Assembly (NCBI GenBank): GCA_032718475.1
Contig: JAUCBJ010001719.1
Coordinates: 1-64,000, forward strand
Reading direction: 5' to 3'
DNA: 64,000 bases
Origin: Nemertoderma westbladi
Taxonomy: Eukaryota > Xenacoelomorpha > Nemertodermatida > Nemertodermatidae
Positions 20,632 through 33,289 of the stretch are shown one piece after another (position 1 is the first letter of the stretch; every line of letters begins with the position of its first letter). Position numbers and translations under genes: made by a program. Under the pieces are notes generated by a model. It did no database searches. It was given only the letters and a program-made list of their open reading frames with translations, and was not told the DNA's origin.

Positions 20632-21428
20632 CCATGGCAGTTTTCGTTTCGGCACGAATGCTTTAAAGTGACCAGCCAGGGCGCATCTCTGCCTTGCATC
20701 CTTAAGTGGTAGCTAAATGTGTACTGGAGTCCTCTGGGGAGTACAGTTCTGGGGGTACCGCACTGGAAATAAGTCGTCAGACTTTGTGCGTAATCCCTGG
20801 CCTATCAGCCGAAGAAAATGTACTTTTACTTTTTACTTTACTAAAAAGAAAGTATATGAATACTATAGCTAATAATTGAATAGATGGTACAAATACTTGT
20901 ATTATAATATTGTAATTTATAGTATTATAATACTGTATTATAATATATAATATTGGCGGTGTAATCTAACATGGAGACATTATTACTTATTTTATTTTCC
21001 AATACAGGATTCGTTTAAAATAACGTTAAAAATCGATGTTAAAATTCAACGTCAGTTAAACGTTTGGGTTTAGTCATTTATGTACATCATTAAATTTAAG
21101 CAATGTTAGACGTTTCAAAATAACGTTTAAGATATTTGTTAAAATTCAACGTTTGGGTTTAGTTGTTTATAGACATGTAGTTTTTAAACGTTTATAAGAC
21201 GTTAGGAAACGTTTGTTCTAAGTTATTTTTATAACTTTATTTTTCTAACCTAAAACAGACTTAAGTCTAACGTGAGATTAGCGTAATTAATGTAAAATGT
21301 TTGCAGGGAATTAATAATCATAATAAATGTATTCATTTGCATTTTCGGTTAGCAGCTGCTGTAGGTTGTAGGTGGCTTAGCGAAACACTGAAAGAAGAAA
21401 GAGGCTTGTAGGAGTTTCAAGTTTCAAC
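20632..21428. other. AT-rich non-coding stretch
   Basis: No gene seen. It includes a run of TATAATA repeats (20900-20955) and an imperfect direct repeat around AAAATAACGTT / AAAATTCAACGT / GTTTGGGTTTAGT (about 21017-21075 and 21116-21165). Confidence 0.4.
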
Positions 21429-21627
21429 CACATATCAGCCAGCATGCAGGGTGCATGTAAAGAGCGGACTGCGGACTGGCGGACTACGGACTGGGGATTG
21501 CCAAAATCCGCGCGGTCAATTTGAATTATCGACTTCCAAACTAAGAATCCGCTCTTTGTTGTCTGGACAAATGGCGGACTGAAGCCGGTAAATTGTAACC
21601 TGATTGGCTCAATCATGTACATAGGCT
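21429..21627 (+). repeat. Inverted MITE-like repeat, copy in plus orientation
   Basis: Starts near CAGCATGCAGGGTGCATGTA, contains several CGGACT(A/G)CGGACTGG words, and ends GATTGGCTCAATCATGTACA. The reverse complement is found at 22984-23185 and again in the duplicated block at 28136-28335. Confidence 0.7.
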
Positions 21628-22227
21628 GAAGCTGAAAGGTAACTTAAAGAATGAATCATCCCATTTGGCTTTTAAATGTTTACCATTGTGCAACACTGTA
21701 ATATAGGAAATAATTATCCTATACAGTAATTAGGTGGACTGTTGATTAAGGGCCTACTATATAATCAACATTCTACGGATTTTCAGATTATTTATTTCAA
21801 TAAATATTTTTATATACTTCCTGGCCTTTAGAGTTTATGTCACAGTTGTCTGTTCGCAAATACTGTATAAAAGAGCGAATATTCGGACATCCTAAGCGCA
21901 GGAGCTGGGGAAGATCTTCTCTGTGCTGGGGGTAAGAGAGCGTAAGAAAAGGGGGAACAGGGGCAAAGAAAAGGGGGAACAGGGGCAAAGAAAAGGGGTG
22001 TGGATCTATAAATAGCATCCAATAGGACGCATCTAATTACTGGCATTTAATTCTGTCCAAATTTTTATGACAGCCTTAAAATGAAAACCACGAACACCTG
22101 ATCGGCTAGTGCTTTTTTTAATGCTTTTTTATTGTGGGCTGTGATATCCTACATATCTGACACTGACATACGATTAACTGGGCCCATGTGAAGTATACCA
22201 GACTTTCTGCCGTTATATTTCACTTTG
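21628..22227. other. Non-coding stretch
   Basis: No gene recognised. It contains AAAAGGGGGAACAGGGGCAAAG, repeated twice (21955-21990). Ends where the segmental duplication begins. Confidence 0.35.
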
Positions 22228-22983
22228 CAGTTACCCCCAGGTGAAGAATACCAGGTTTTCACCAAATATACAGGTTACAGAAGGGCTGAATCTAACCAAA
22301 ACAATAAACGAATTAGTATATGTACAGGTTATAAGAAGAAATAAGCGATATAAAACACTTAATAAAGATAAATTAAAAAAAATAAATAATCTTCATATAT
22401 AAAATTCCAATAAAAAGTCGACCGAAAAGTGAAATCCTGGTATTCTTCACAAGGGCGATTAACTGTGGAGCGAGCAACGTAAGTCCAGGTGAGCCTTAGC
22501 ATATGGGTATAAGTGGTGGACCCGTCTGTCGTTGTCATCGTCGGAAATGTTTGAACGCTAATAAGTCGGTCAATCTTGGAAAAATAATGTTTCACTACTA
22601 GTCTGCTAGTATGTACGACTAATATGTTTCAATTATGTTCCAATTTTGTTTCAACTAACAGAGACATAATAGTGGCAGTAACAAGCAAACAAGGAATATC
22701 TTATAAGGTCGCGGTTCACACCTTTAAGCAATAAGCATAACTCTGCTTCGGCAGCAGAAGTACATACAGTACTACAGTAGTCCCAAAGTCTTCATCCAAA
22801 GTAGAGTTACGAATGAATCATGCTTAAAAGAGTGAACCGGCCTTAACCCGAGAGATTTTATTGAAAGTTCAAGAGTTCTTCCTACTGCCTACATAATAGG
22901 TTTTCAAAATAATAAGTTTCCATCTCTGTGTCACAATGAAAACATTTAAGCCAATAAGAGGATTCAGGAAAGTTCCCTTTGGG

Positions 22984-23185
22984 CCTATGTAAATGATTGA
23001 GCCAATCAGGTTACAATTTTCTGGCTTCAGTCCGACGTTTGTCCAGACAACAAAAGAGCGGATTCTTACATTATAATGCTATAATTCAAATTGACCGCGC
23101 ATATTTGGGCTTTTAATTGACAATCCGCAATCCGTAGTCCGCAGTCCGCAGTCCGCTCTTTACATGCACCCCCAGCATGCATGCA
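22984..23185 (-). repeat. Inverted MITE-like repeat, copy in minus orientation
   Basis: Reverse complement of 21429-21627, with GATTGAGCCAATCAGGTTAC at the start and CCGCAGTCCGCTCTTTACAT near the end. Confidence 0.7.
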
Positions 23186-25117
23186 TTGTGCATAGGCAGA
23201 TAGGCCTATAGTTTAGTGCTCTATCCTGACTGCCTGAATCTGGAATCCATACCACCAGCAGCTGAGCAGACCAGTAGCAGTACTGCAGACCAGTCTGCGC
23301 TGCCGCTGCTGCCAGAGTGATAAACTCATCTCCCCGTATCCTGATATCTGTTAGCGTTAGGCCTATCTGTTTTCAGAACGCTCCTACCTGCTGACCTGCC
23401 TACTGCTGTACTGCCTGACTGCTGTACTTTCCTACCGGGTAGTAAAATTCTATCAGGCATCAGGCATTGTTCAACCTATAGGCCTACTGCTGTACTGCTA
23501 TATCAGTCTGTCAGTAGGCCTATGTAGCAGTAGGCAGGTTGCAGGTAGGCCTACTGCTATTTCAGTATTTCCGCTTCGCGCAGCACACATTTAAAATGGG
23601 CGACATTTCCTCAATTTTCATTAAATTTAGGCCTATCTGAAATTCGATAGGCCTATACCAGTATACAGACTGACAGTGACAGACAGTCCAGTCCTGCAGT
23701 CCAGCATAGGCAGATAGGTAGTCAGGTAGTATTTTATGATGTTAACAAAATTTTATCATGAGAAGTCGGGCTCGATCTGTCAATCGGAGCTCCGGCCTCC
23801 GGCTCCGGCCATTTTGGCACCTCCGGCTCCTGCTCCGGCTCCATTATTGCCGGACAGCCGGAGTTAATTTTTTAATAAAATATTATATTTCGTGCATGCA
23901 CGAATAGTACTTATAGTTACTTCTGTACTTATAGTTATAATTTAATTTACTTATAGTGTAGGGTAAGACGGGGTAAAATGGGACATGGGGTAAAATGGGA
24001 CATGTCGGGGTAAAATGGGACATGCATATTTTTGGCCAATTTTTTGTTAAAGAACACTTTTAGGTCTGTTTTAATATATTTTTAATTGAGAAACTAAATG
24101 TTACATTTTTATATAGCACATACTGACATATGATGAGATCAAGATCACACGATGAAAGCAATTTGTTAATCGCGTATACATTTTAACGTTAGGACACTTC
24201 CTATCATTCATTTTCTTCGATATTATATGCATTAAAATCGCAATCATCGATTTAGTGGGTGTAGAACAAGTCCAAATGTTCAAATTCCTGATCGTTTTTG
24301 AGTTACATAGATTTGTAGTTTTACCTTGATAGACAGATAGATGTAGATAGGTGTAACTCCGTAAATAATGCCTAGATGATTTTTCTCTGTGATTGTTGAG
24401 TTTTATAGCTTTTATAGCTACTACTGCATTTCAGCCATTCCAGCGTAACGGTCGTGACATTCCGCATGGGTTTCCGGTATTAATGAGTATTCTAAGGGCA
24501 CATAGAACAGTCGGGCACTTTGTCAATATTGACATGTGTCAATATTGACAGGTAAAGCTAATTTCTCCAGGATGGAGCATGTCAAAATTGACATGGACAT
24601 GTCAATATTGACATTTTTTTACCTGACGTGTTCAAATATTTCCATACGTGTTTTCTAAATATAAAAATCGAAATTATAAGTAAATTAGAAACTTTTGACC
24701 GTGCGGAAAATTTTTTCACCGTGCCGTTTAGTTAATATAAATACTTTAAGTTTTTCTCATGTTAAAATTGACATACATGTCAAAATTGACATGTAATGAT
24801 GAGAACATAAGTGTGGGGTTAGGCTGTAGGCCACGCCACCCTATAGACTCTACTATAACTAGGGCTCAACAGAAGCTTCGGCTTCGGTTCAGGCCGAAGT
24901 TTGGCAATTTCGGTTCGGCTTCTGCAATTGATACTACAGAAGCCCGGAGCAAACTTTGCTAAATATTCCAAGTATTACATTGACTGATTGAGCTAAGACC
25001 AGAAAGACAGTAAGACTAATCAATCTGTCCATCGTGTTGTACAAATTAATTTTGGGGTGTAAACGTTAAGCAGACACTAGTGCAGAGCAGACAGTCAGAC
25101 AGTGGTGCAGAGCAGAC

Positions 25118-25602
25118 CCAGGTTGGAATTTATGTAGAGTTTGCTCAACATGTGTGGCGCGCATTTAGGATCCTGGCGCGAAGGAACAGGGGCGTGTGGC
25201 GCGCATTTAGGATCCTGACGCAAAGGAACAGGGGCGTGTGGCGCGCATTGAGGATCCTGGCGCGGAAATGGATGTCATGTACAGTAGCAAAATGCATTGG
25301 CATGGCAACATATCCAGCCACTCTAATTGAAATTATATCGGTCTACCAGTAGAGTCTATTTTTAAAAAGAGTTAGGCCTAGGCCTTAAAGATTTTCGCTC
25401 ACTTCGGTCGCGTTTGTATATTATATGCCTGCCCACTGTACGCTCTACTGTGTCTACTCTTATTCATCATTCTAATAACTTTTAATTTAAAAATTTAATG
25501 GTCAATCTTTCAATGGTTGGCGCGCTTTGAATGTCATGGCTGGCGCGCTTTTCGTTTAACCCGAATCCGTGTGGCGCGCTTTTTGTCAATATTCCATATA
25601 GG
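25118..25602 (+). mobile_element. 485-bp TIR element with 8-bp target duplication GAGCAGAC (unit A)
   Basis: Flanked by GAGCAGAC at 25110-25117 and 25603-25610, inside minisatellite sequence. The left end is CCAGGTTGGAATTTATG; the right end (read inward) CCTATATGGAATATTGA matches it only partly. Inside are three copies of a roughly 45-bp unit with GTGTGGCGCGCATTTAGGAT (25156-25265). No ORF of note, so it is non-autonomous. It is present in both duplication units, so it predates the duplication. Confidence 0.7.
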
Positions 25603-26025
25603 GAGCAGACAGTGATGCAGACACCTGGTGCAGACAGTGGTGCCGACACTGGTGCAGACAGTGGTGCAGACAGTGGTGCGGACACTGGTGCAGACACTGG
25701 TGCAGACAGTGGTGCAGACACTGGTGCAGACATTGGTGCAGACAGTGGTGCAGACAGTGGTGTAGACAGTGGTGCAGTGTGCAGACATTGGTGCAGAGTG
25801 GTGCGGACACTGGTGCAGACAATGGTGCAGACAGTGGTGCAGACAGTGGTGCAGACTTTGGTGCAGACACTGGTGCAGACACTGGTGCAGACTGTGGTGC
25901 AGACACTGGTGCAGACATTGGTGCAGACACTGGTGCAGACAGTGGTGCAGACAGTGGTGCGGACACTGGTGCAGACAGTGGTGCGGACACCTGGTCCAGA
26001 CAGTGGTGCAGACACTGGTGCAGAC
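25603..26025 (+). repeat. 12-bp minisatellite, array 1
   Basis: Unit GTGCAGACAGTG with ACTG, ATTG and ACCTG variants. Because 12 is divisible by 3, the array is open in several frames on both strands; these reading frames are not genes. CAGTG and CACTG variants are reverse complements, so single strands can fold on themselves. Confidence 0.95.
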
Positions 26026-26940
26026 CCAGGTTGGAATTCATGCTGCAAAACTCGGACGCGTACCTGCGCGAATGACCGCAAACCAGATGCGCGTTGCGCG
26101 TTTGGGTGAGACAGGTGCGCGTTCGGGTGTGAGACAGGTGCGCGTTGCGCCTCAGCGCGCAGCTCTGCCTCTGATGCGCACCACAAATTAATTGAAATCA
26201 CGAAAATACACAAAAAAATTTCGCTCGCTGCGCTCGCATTAGTTTCTCATTTACAATTCTTCAAACAGTCAAATCACTTCACCATAATACTGTCAGACTG
26301 TAATACCGGCAACCTGAGCTGAATTTGTCTATTTATTTTAACTACAGTACTCTATTGTTGTATTGTTATTAGGTCTATGCTATGCCGAGCCGATGTTACG
26401 TTAGTAAACAGGTAAAGTCAGAAAGTAACAATGTATTATAAGTATGACTTAATTATAAGCCAACTGTATGTTTAAGCCTAATTGTTAGGTAGGCCTATAC
26501 AAAGTATTATTGGCAGACTGGTACCTATTTCAATATTCGTTTTTTTGAAATTACCGGTACATGTTTTGTTTGTAATCTAAAATAATATTTTCTGTTATAA
26601 AAGCAGTGAGCCCGATGGGCCACCATAGTAGTGGATTAAAAAAATATTTTTTAATATTAACAATTTTGATGTTGCAAAAATTACATTTATTATGTAAGCC
26701 TAGATTCAACGTACAGACAGACAGACGTAAAGATAAGCTTAAAACGCTCAAACTTGTAAAATATGAATGTAAAATTGTTCTTATGAACTGTGCGATTTTT
26801 TGAGATATGCATGACATGAGCTGCGCGATTTTGTTTGGATTATGACATATGATGAGGTGCGCGACGAGCCAATTTCAGGTGCGCGGTGATTTCAAAACAA
26901 CAAAGCGTACCTGCGCGCTCATGCATGAATTCCAACCTGG
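26026..26940 (+). mobile_element. 915-bp TIR element with 8-bp target duplication GTGCAGAC
   Basis: Perfect terminal inverted repeats CCAGGTTGGAATTCATGC at the left and its reverse complement at the right. GTGCAGAC flanks it at 26018-26025 and 26941-26948. The undisrupted site is seen in unit B at 31162-31169, so this is a clean insertion with an observable empty site. No transposase ORF. An 8-bp duplication fits hAT-type elements (inference). Contains GTGCGCG-rich sequence near both ends. Confidence 0.88.
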
Positions 26941-27379
26941 GTGCAGACAGTGGTGCAGACAGTGATGCAGACAGTGATGCAGACACCTGGTGCAGACACC
27001 TGGTGCAGACAGTGGTGCAGACATTGGTGCAGACAGTGGTGCAGACAGAGGTGCGGACAGTGGTGCAGACAGTGGTGCAGACACCTGGTGCAGACAGTGG
27101 TGCAGACAGTGGTGCAGACAGTGGTGCAGACACTGGTGCAGACAGTGGTGTGGACACTGGTGCAGACAATGGTGCAGACAGTGGTGCAGACACCTGGTGC
27201 AGACAGTGGTGCAGACACTGGTAAAGACTTTGGTGCAGACAGTGGAGCAGACACTGGTGCAGACAGTGGTGCAGACATTGGTGCAGACACTGGTGCAGAC
27301 AGTGGTGCGGACACTGGTGCAGACAGTGGTGCAGACAGTGTTGCAGACACCTGGTGCAGACAGTGATGCAGACAATGAT
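26941..27379 (+). repeat. 12-bp minisatellite, array 2
   Basis: Continuation of array 1 after the 915-bp insertion; matches 31162-31600 in unit B. Broken off at the duplication junction. Confidence 0.93.
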
Positions 27380-30300
27380 CAGTTACCCCCAGGTGAAGAA
27401 TACCAGGTTTTCACCAAATATACAGGTTACAGAAGGGCTGAATCTAACCAAAACAATAAACGAATTAGTATATGTACAGGTTATAAGAAGAAATAAGCGA
27501 TATAAAACACTTAATAAAGATAAATTAAAAAAAATAAATAATCTTCATATATAAAATTCCAATAAAAAGTCGACCGAAAAGTGAAATCCTGGTATTCTTC
27601 ACAAGGGCGATTAACTGTGGAGCGAGCAACGTAAGTCCAGGTGAGCCTTAGCATATGGGTATAAGTGGTGGACCCGTCTGTCGTTGTCATCGTCGGAAAT
27701 GTTTGAACGCTAATAAGTCGGTCAATCTTGGAAAAATAATGTTTCACTACTAGTCTGCTAGTATGTACGACTAATATGTTTCAATTATGTTCCAATTTTG
27801 TTTCAACTAACAGAGACATAATAGTGGCAGTAACAAGCAAACAAGGAATATCTTATAAGGTCGCGGTTCACACCTTTAAGCAATAAGCATAACTCTGCTT
27901 CGGCAGCAGAAGTACATACAGTACTACAGTAGTCCCAAAGTCTTCATCCAAAGTAGAGTTACGAATGAATCATGCTTAAAAGAGTGAACCGGCCTTAACC
28001 CGAGAGATTTTATTGAAAGTTCAAGAGTTCTTCCTACTGCCTACATAATAGGTTTTCAAAATAATAAGTTTCCATCTCTGTGTCACAATGAAAACATTTA
28101 AGCCAATAAGAGGATTCAGGAAAGTTCCCTTTGGGCCTATGTAAATGATTGAGCCAATCAGGTTACAATTTTCTGGCTTCAGTCCGACGTTTGTCCAGAC
28201 AACAAAGAGCGGATTCTTACATTATAATGCTATAATTCAAATTGACCGCGCATATTTGGGCTTTTAATTGACAATCCGCAATCCGTAGTCCGCAGTCCGC
28301 AGTCCGCTCTTTACATGCACCCCCAGCATGCATGCATTGTGCATAGGCAGATAGGCCTATAGTTTAGTGCTCTATCCTAACTGCCTGAATCTGGAATCCA
28401 TACCACCAGCAGCTGAGCAGACCAGTAGCAGTACTGCAGACCAGTCTGCGCTGCCGCTGCTGCCAGAGTGATAAACTCATCTCCCCGTATCCTGATATCT
28501 GTTAGCGTTAGGCCTATCTGTTTTCAGAACGCTCCTACCTGCTGACCTGCCTACTGCTGTACTGCCTGACTGCTGTACTTTCCTACCGGGTAGTAAAATT
28601 CTATCAGGCATCAGGCATTGTTCAACCTATAGGCCTACTGCTGTACTGCTATATCAGTCTGTCAGTAGGCCTATGTAGCAGTAGGCAGGTAGGCCTACTG
28701 CTATTTCAGTATTTCCGCTTCGCGCAGCACACATTTAAAATGGGCGACATTTCCTCAATTTTCATTAAATTTAGGCCTATCTGAAATTCGATAGGCCTAT
28801 ACCAGTATACAGACTGACAGTGACAGACAGTCCAGTCCTGCAGTCCAGCATAGGCAGATAGGCAGATAGGTAGTCAGGTAGTATTTTATGATGTTAACAA
28901 AATTTTATCATGAGAAGTCGGGCTCGATCTGTCAATCGGAGCTCCGGCCTCCGGCTCCGGCCATTTTGGCACCTCCGGCTCCTGCTCCGGCTCCATTATT
29001 GCCGGACAGCCGGAGTTAATTTTTTAATAAAATATTATATTTCGTGCATGCACGAATAGTACTTATAGTTACTTCTGTACTTATAGTTATAATTTAATTT
29101 ACTTATAGTGTAGGGTAAGACGGGGTAAAATGGGACATGGGGTAAAATGGGACATGTCGGGGTAAAATGGGACATGCATATTTTTGGCCAATTTTTTGTT
29201 AAAGAACACTTTTAGGTCTGTTTTAATATATTTTTAATTGAGAAACTAAATGTTACATTTTTATATAGCACATACTGACATATGATGAGATCATGATCAC
29301 ACGATGAAAGCAATTTGTTAAGCGCGTATACATTTTAACGTTAGGACACTTCCTATCATTCATTTTCTTCGATATTATATGCATTAAAATCGCAATCATC
29401 GATTTAGTGGGTGTAGAACAAGTCCAAATGTTCAAATTCCTGATCGTTTTTGAGTTACATAGATTTGTAGTTTTACCTTGATAGATGTAGATAGGTGTAA
29501 CTCCGTAAATAATGCCTAGATGATTTTTCTCTGTGATTGTTGAGTTTTATAGCTTTTATAGCTACTACTGCATTTCAGCCATTCCAGCGTAACGGTCGTG
29601 ACATTCCGCATGGGTTTCCGGTATTAATGAGTATTCTAAGGGCACATAGAACAGTCGGGCACTTTGTCAATATTGACATGTGTCAATATTGACAGGTAAA
29701 GCTAATTTCTCCAGGATGGAGCATGTCAAAATTGACATGGACATGTCAATATTGACATTTTTTTACCTGACGTGTTCAAATATTTCCATACGTGTTTTCT
29801 AAATATAAAAATCGAAATTATAAGTAAATTAGAAACTTTTGACCGTGCGGAAAATTTTTTCACCGTGCCGTTTAGTTAATATAAATACTTTAAGTTTTTC
29901 TCATGTTAAAATTGACATACATGTCAAAATTGACATGTAATGATGAGAACATAAGTGTGGGGTTAGGCTGTAGGCCACGCCACCCTATAGACTCTACTAT
30001 AACTAGGGCTCAACAGAAGCTTCGGCTTCGGTTCAGGCCGAAGTTTGGCAATTTCGGTTCGGCTTCTGCAATTGATACTACAGAAGCCCGGAGCAAACTT
30101 TGCTAAATATTCCAAGTATTACATTGACTGATTGAGCTAAGACCAGAAAGACAGTAAGACTAATCAATCTGTCCATCGTGTTGTACAAATTAATTTTGGG
30201 GTGTAAACGTTAAGCAGACACTAGTGCAGAGCAGACAGTCAGACAGTGGTGCAGAGCAGACCCAGGTTGGAATTTATGTAGAGTTTGCTCAACATGTGTG

Positions 30301-31600
30301 GCGCGCATTTAGGATCCTGGCGCGAAGGAACAGGGGCGTGTGGCGCGCATTTAGGATCCTGACGCAAAGGAACAGGGGCGTGTGGCGCGCATTGAGGATC
30401 CTGGCGCGGAAATGGATGTCATGTACAGTAGCAAAATGCATTGGCATGGCAACATATCCAGCCACTCTAATTGAAATTATATCGGTCTACCAGTAGAGTC
30501 TATTTTTAAAAAGAGTTAGGCCTAGGCCTTAAAGATTTTCGCTCACTTCGGTCGCGTTTGTATATTATATGCCTGCCCACTGTACGCTCTACTGTGTCTA
30601 CTCTTATTCATCATTCTAATAACTTTTAATTTAAAAATTTAATGGTCAATCTTTCAATGGTTGGCGCGCTTTGAATGTCATGGCTGGCGCGCTTTTCGTT
30701 TAACCCGAATCCGTGTGGCGCGCTTTTTGTCAATATTCCATATAGGGAGCAGACAGTGATGCAGACACCTGGTGCAGACAGTGGTGCCGACACTGGTGCA
30801 GACAGTGGTGCAGACAGTGGTGCGGACACTGGTGCAGACACTGGTGCAGACAGTGGTGCAGACACTGGTGCAGACATTGGTGCAGACAGTGGTGCAGACA
30901 GTGGTGTAGACAGTGGTGTAGTGTGCAGACATTGGTGCAGAGTGGTGCGGACACTGGTGCAGACAATGGTGCAGACAGTGGTGCAGACAGTGGTGCAGAC
31001 TTTGGTGCAGACACTGGTGCAGACACTGGTGCAGACTGTGGTGCAGACACTGGTGCAGACATTGGTGCAGACACTGGTGCAGACAGTGGTGCAGACAGTG
31101 GTGCGGACACTGGTGCAGACAGTGGTGCAGACACCTGGTCCAGACAGTGGTGCAGACACTGGTGCAGACAGTGGTGCAGACAGTGATGCAGACAGTGATG
31201 CAGACACCTGGTGCAGACACCTGGTGCAGACAGTGGTGCAGACATTGGTGCAGACAGTGGTGCAGACAGAGGTGCGGACAGTGGTGCAGACAGTGGTGCA
31301 GACACCTGGTGCAGACAGTGGTGCAGACAGTGGTGCAGACAGTGGTGCAGACACTGGTGCAGACAGTGGTGTGGACACTGGTGCAGACAATGGTGCAGAC
31401 AGTGGTGCAGACACCTGGTGCAGACAGTGGTGCAGACACTGGTAAAGACTTTGGTGCAGACAGTGGAGCAGACACTGGTGCAGACAGTGGTGCAGACATT
31501 GGTGCAGACACTGGTGCAGACAGTGGTGCGGACACTGGTGCAGACAGTGGTGCAGACAGTGTTGCAGACACCTGGTGCAGACAGTGATGCAGACAATGAT
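27380..31600 (+). repeat. Tandem segmental duplication, unit B
   Basis: Same sequence as unit A without the 915-bp insertion. It continues to the right into the rest of the minisatellite and the right ends of the TIR elements, so it keeps the original right flank. Confidence 0.9.
30262..30746 (+). mobile_element. 485-bp TIR element with GAGCAGAC target duplication (unit B copy)
   Basis: Same element as 25118-25602 at the duplication offset of 5144, with the same flanking GAGCAGAC. Confidence 0.68.
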
Positions 31601-31825
31601 GCAGACACCTGGTGCAGACACTGGTGCAAACAGTGGTGCAGACACTGGTGCATACATTGGTGCAGACAGTGGTGCGGACACTGGTGCAGACACCTGGTGC
31701 AGACAGTGGTGCAGACACTAGTGCAGACAGTGGTGCAGACACTGGTGCAAACAGTGGTGCAGACAGTGGTGCAGACAGTGGTGCAGATACTGGCTGACTG
31801 GTGCATACAGTGGTGCAGACACATG
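30747..31825 (+). repeat. 12-bp minisatellite, long uninterrupted array
   Basis: About 90 units of GTGCAGACAGTG-type sequence. Translations on both strands exceed 350 residues (for example ADSGADTGAD or CTTVCTSVCT) purely because the period is 12. Confidence 0.95.
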
Positions 31826-32595
31826 CATCATGCTGCATGAAGGCCTTTTAGCAGTTTCTACAGCCCTTTTCAGCATTTATCATGCTGCACGAAGGCATCT
31901 GAACAGTTTCAACAGTTATTTTCAGCATCCTCATATTGCACAAAGCCCTCTGAACAACTTCAAATGTTATTTTTTAGCATTTATGCTGCATGAAGGACTT
32001 TGAACAGTTTTATAACTTTCAACAGCAATTTTCAGCTTTTCTCATGTTGCACGAAGCCATCTGAACAATTTCAACTGTTATTTTCAGCATTTATCATGCT
32101 GCATGAAGAACTCTGTGAACAGTTTTATCAACTCTTTTCAGTATTTCACATTCTGTGCGAAGGCCTGAAAGTTTCAAAACTTATTTTCAGTCTTTCTCAA
32201 GCTGCTCGAAGACCTCTGAACAGTTTCAACAGCTCTTTTCAGCATTTATCATGCTGCGAACAGTTTTAACAGCTCTTTTCAGCATTTATCATGCTGCACA
32301 AAGCTCTGAATAGTTTCATTTCAAAATCTTTTTTCAGCGTTTATCATGCTGCACAAAGGTCTCCGAGCAGCTTTGAGAGATCTTTTATGTATTTTTCAAA
32401 CTGTGCGAAGGCCCCTGGGCAGTTTTATCACTTATCAGTTCTTTTCAGTTTTTCTCATGACACATGATACCCTCTGAATAGTTTCAAAAGCTCTTTTCAG
32501 TATTTAAAATGCAGCAAGAATGTCTCTAACTAAAGCGTTTTGACAGTTCGTTTCAGTATTTGTGATGCTACTTGACTGCTTGAAGGCCTCTAAAT
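31826..32595 (+). repeat. Diverged tandem array, period about 60-65 bp
   Basis: About 12 units built around ATCATGCTGCAYGAAGGC, CTCTGAACAGTTTCAACAG and CTTTTCAGCATTT. It directly follows the 12-bp array, inside the inner TIR element. Confidence 0.8.
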
Positions 32596-33289
32596 AGATT
32601 TGGTGGGGTTGAAATGAACATAAGAACCCAGCGTTCATGTCAATAGGGCCTATTGACATTAGATGTCAATATTGACATGAAATAAAACATATCATTAAAA
32701 TTATTACAAACAACAATATACATTGGTTGGATTCAACAATATTTTAATTAAAATAGATATTCTCTTTACAAAAAAACATTTTCTACTTTTCAAATCACAA
32801 TATATAAAAAATTTATGATCAAAACATGTCAATATTGACATCATGTCAATTTTGACATGGAACATGTCAATATTGACAACATGTCAATATTGACAAAGTG
32901 CCCGACTGTAGAAGAATGATATTGAAAATATATTACTATGATATGATCCTAAGATATGGACCTTTAATAAAATAGAAACCGCACTGGAATACATTACGTT
33001 TTATTGATTGTATTCCAGTTTAAAGTTGGCGTAACGGTCGTGACTGAAATGGACAAGCTTTTTAGAGACTCCTACACATTATAAATTTCTATCGAATTTA
33101 CTGTACTTATTTAGCGTTACTTATGTCAGACTAACATGTTAATAGATAGAGTTTAAAATGAAATTAACAGTATGGCAATATAGTATCATTAGAGAATGTG
33201 GCAAACAATTAACCAGCGTAACGGTCGTGACATAGTTTCGTAACGGTTGTGACATTATCGATTTTCACATAAATCTGAATTTCAAAAAA

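Larger units (their letters stand above)
22228..27379 (+). repeat. Tandem segmental duplication, unit A
   Basis: Matches 27380-31600. Over 22228-25600 I saw about five substitutions and four small indels (1, 7, 8 and 8 bases), so identity is above 99%. The unit ends inside a minisatellite at GACAATGAT, where unit B begins with CAGTTACCCCC. Unit A carries a 915-bp insertion absent from B. It also contains orphan left ends of the TIR elements described for unit B: at 23959 (27-bp TIR) and at 24508 (CAGTCGGGCAC). Their right ends exist only after unit B. Confidence 0.9.
29652..32908 (+). mobile_element. Inner TIR element, about 3.3 kb, target duplication TAGAA
   Basis: The left end CAGTCGGGCACTTTGTCAAT and right end ATTGACAAAGTGCCCGACTG are exact inverted repeats. 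TAGAA flanks both sides (29647-29651 and 32909-32913). Near both ends the palindrome ATGTCAATATTGACAT and near-copies recur, likely transposase-binding subterminal repeats (inference). The interior consists of the 485-bp TIR insertion, the 12-bp minisatellite and a roughly 63-bp tandem array. No transposase. Confidence 0.8.

Noticed and set aside
25482-26213. Long ORFs on both strands with repeats such as VCTSVCT, SAPLSAP or ADTGAD (also 26840-27496 and 30626-31840)
   Set aside because: They are translations of a 12-bp minisatellite that is open in many frames because the period is divisible by 3. Codon use shows no constraint.
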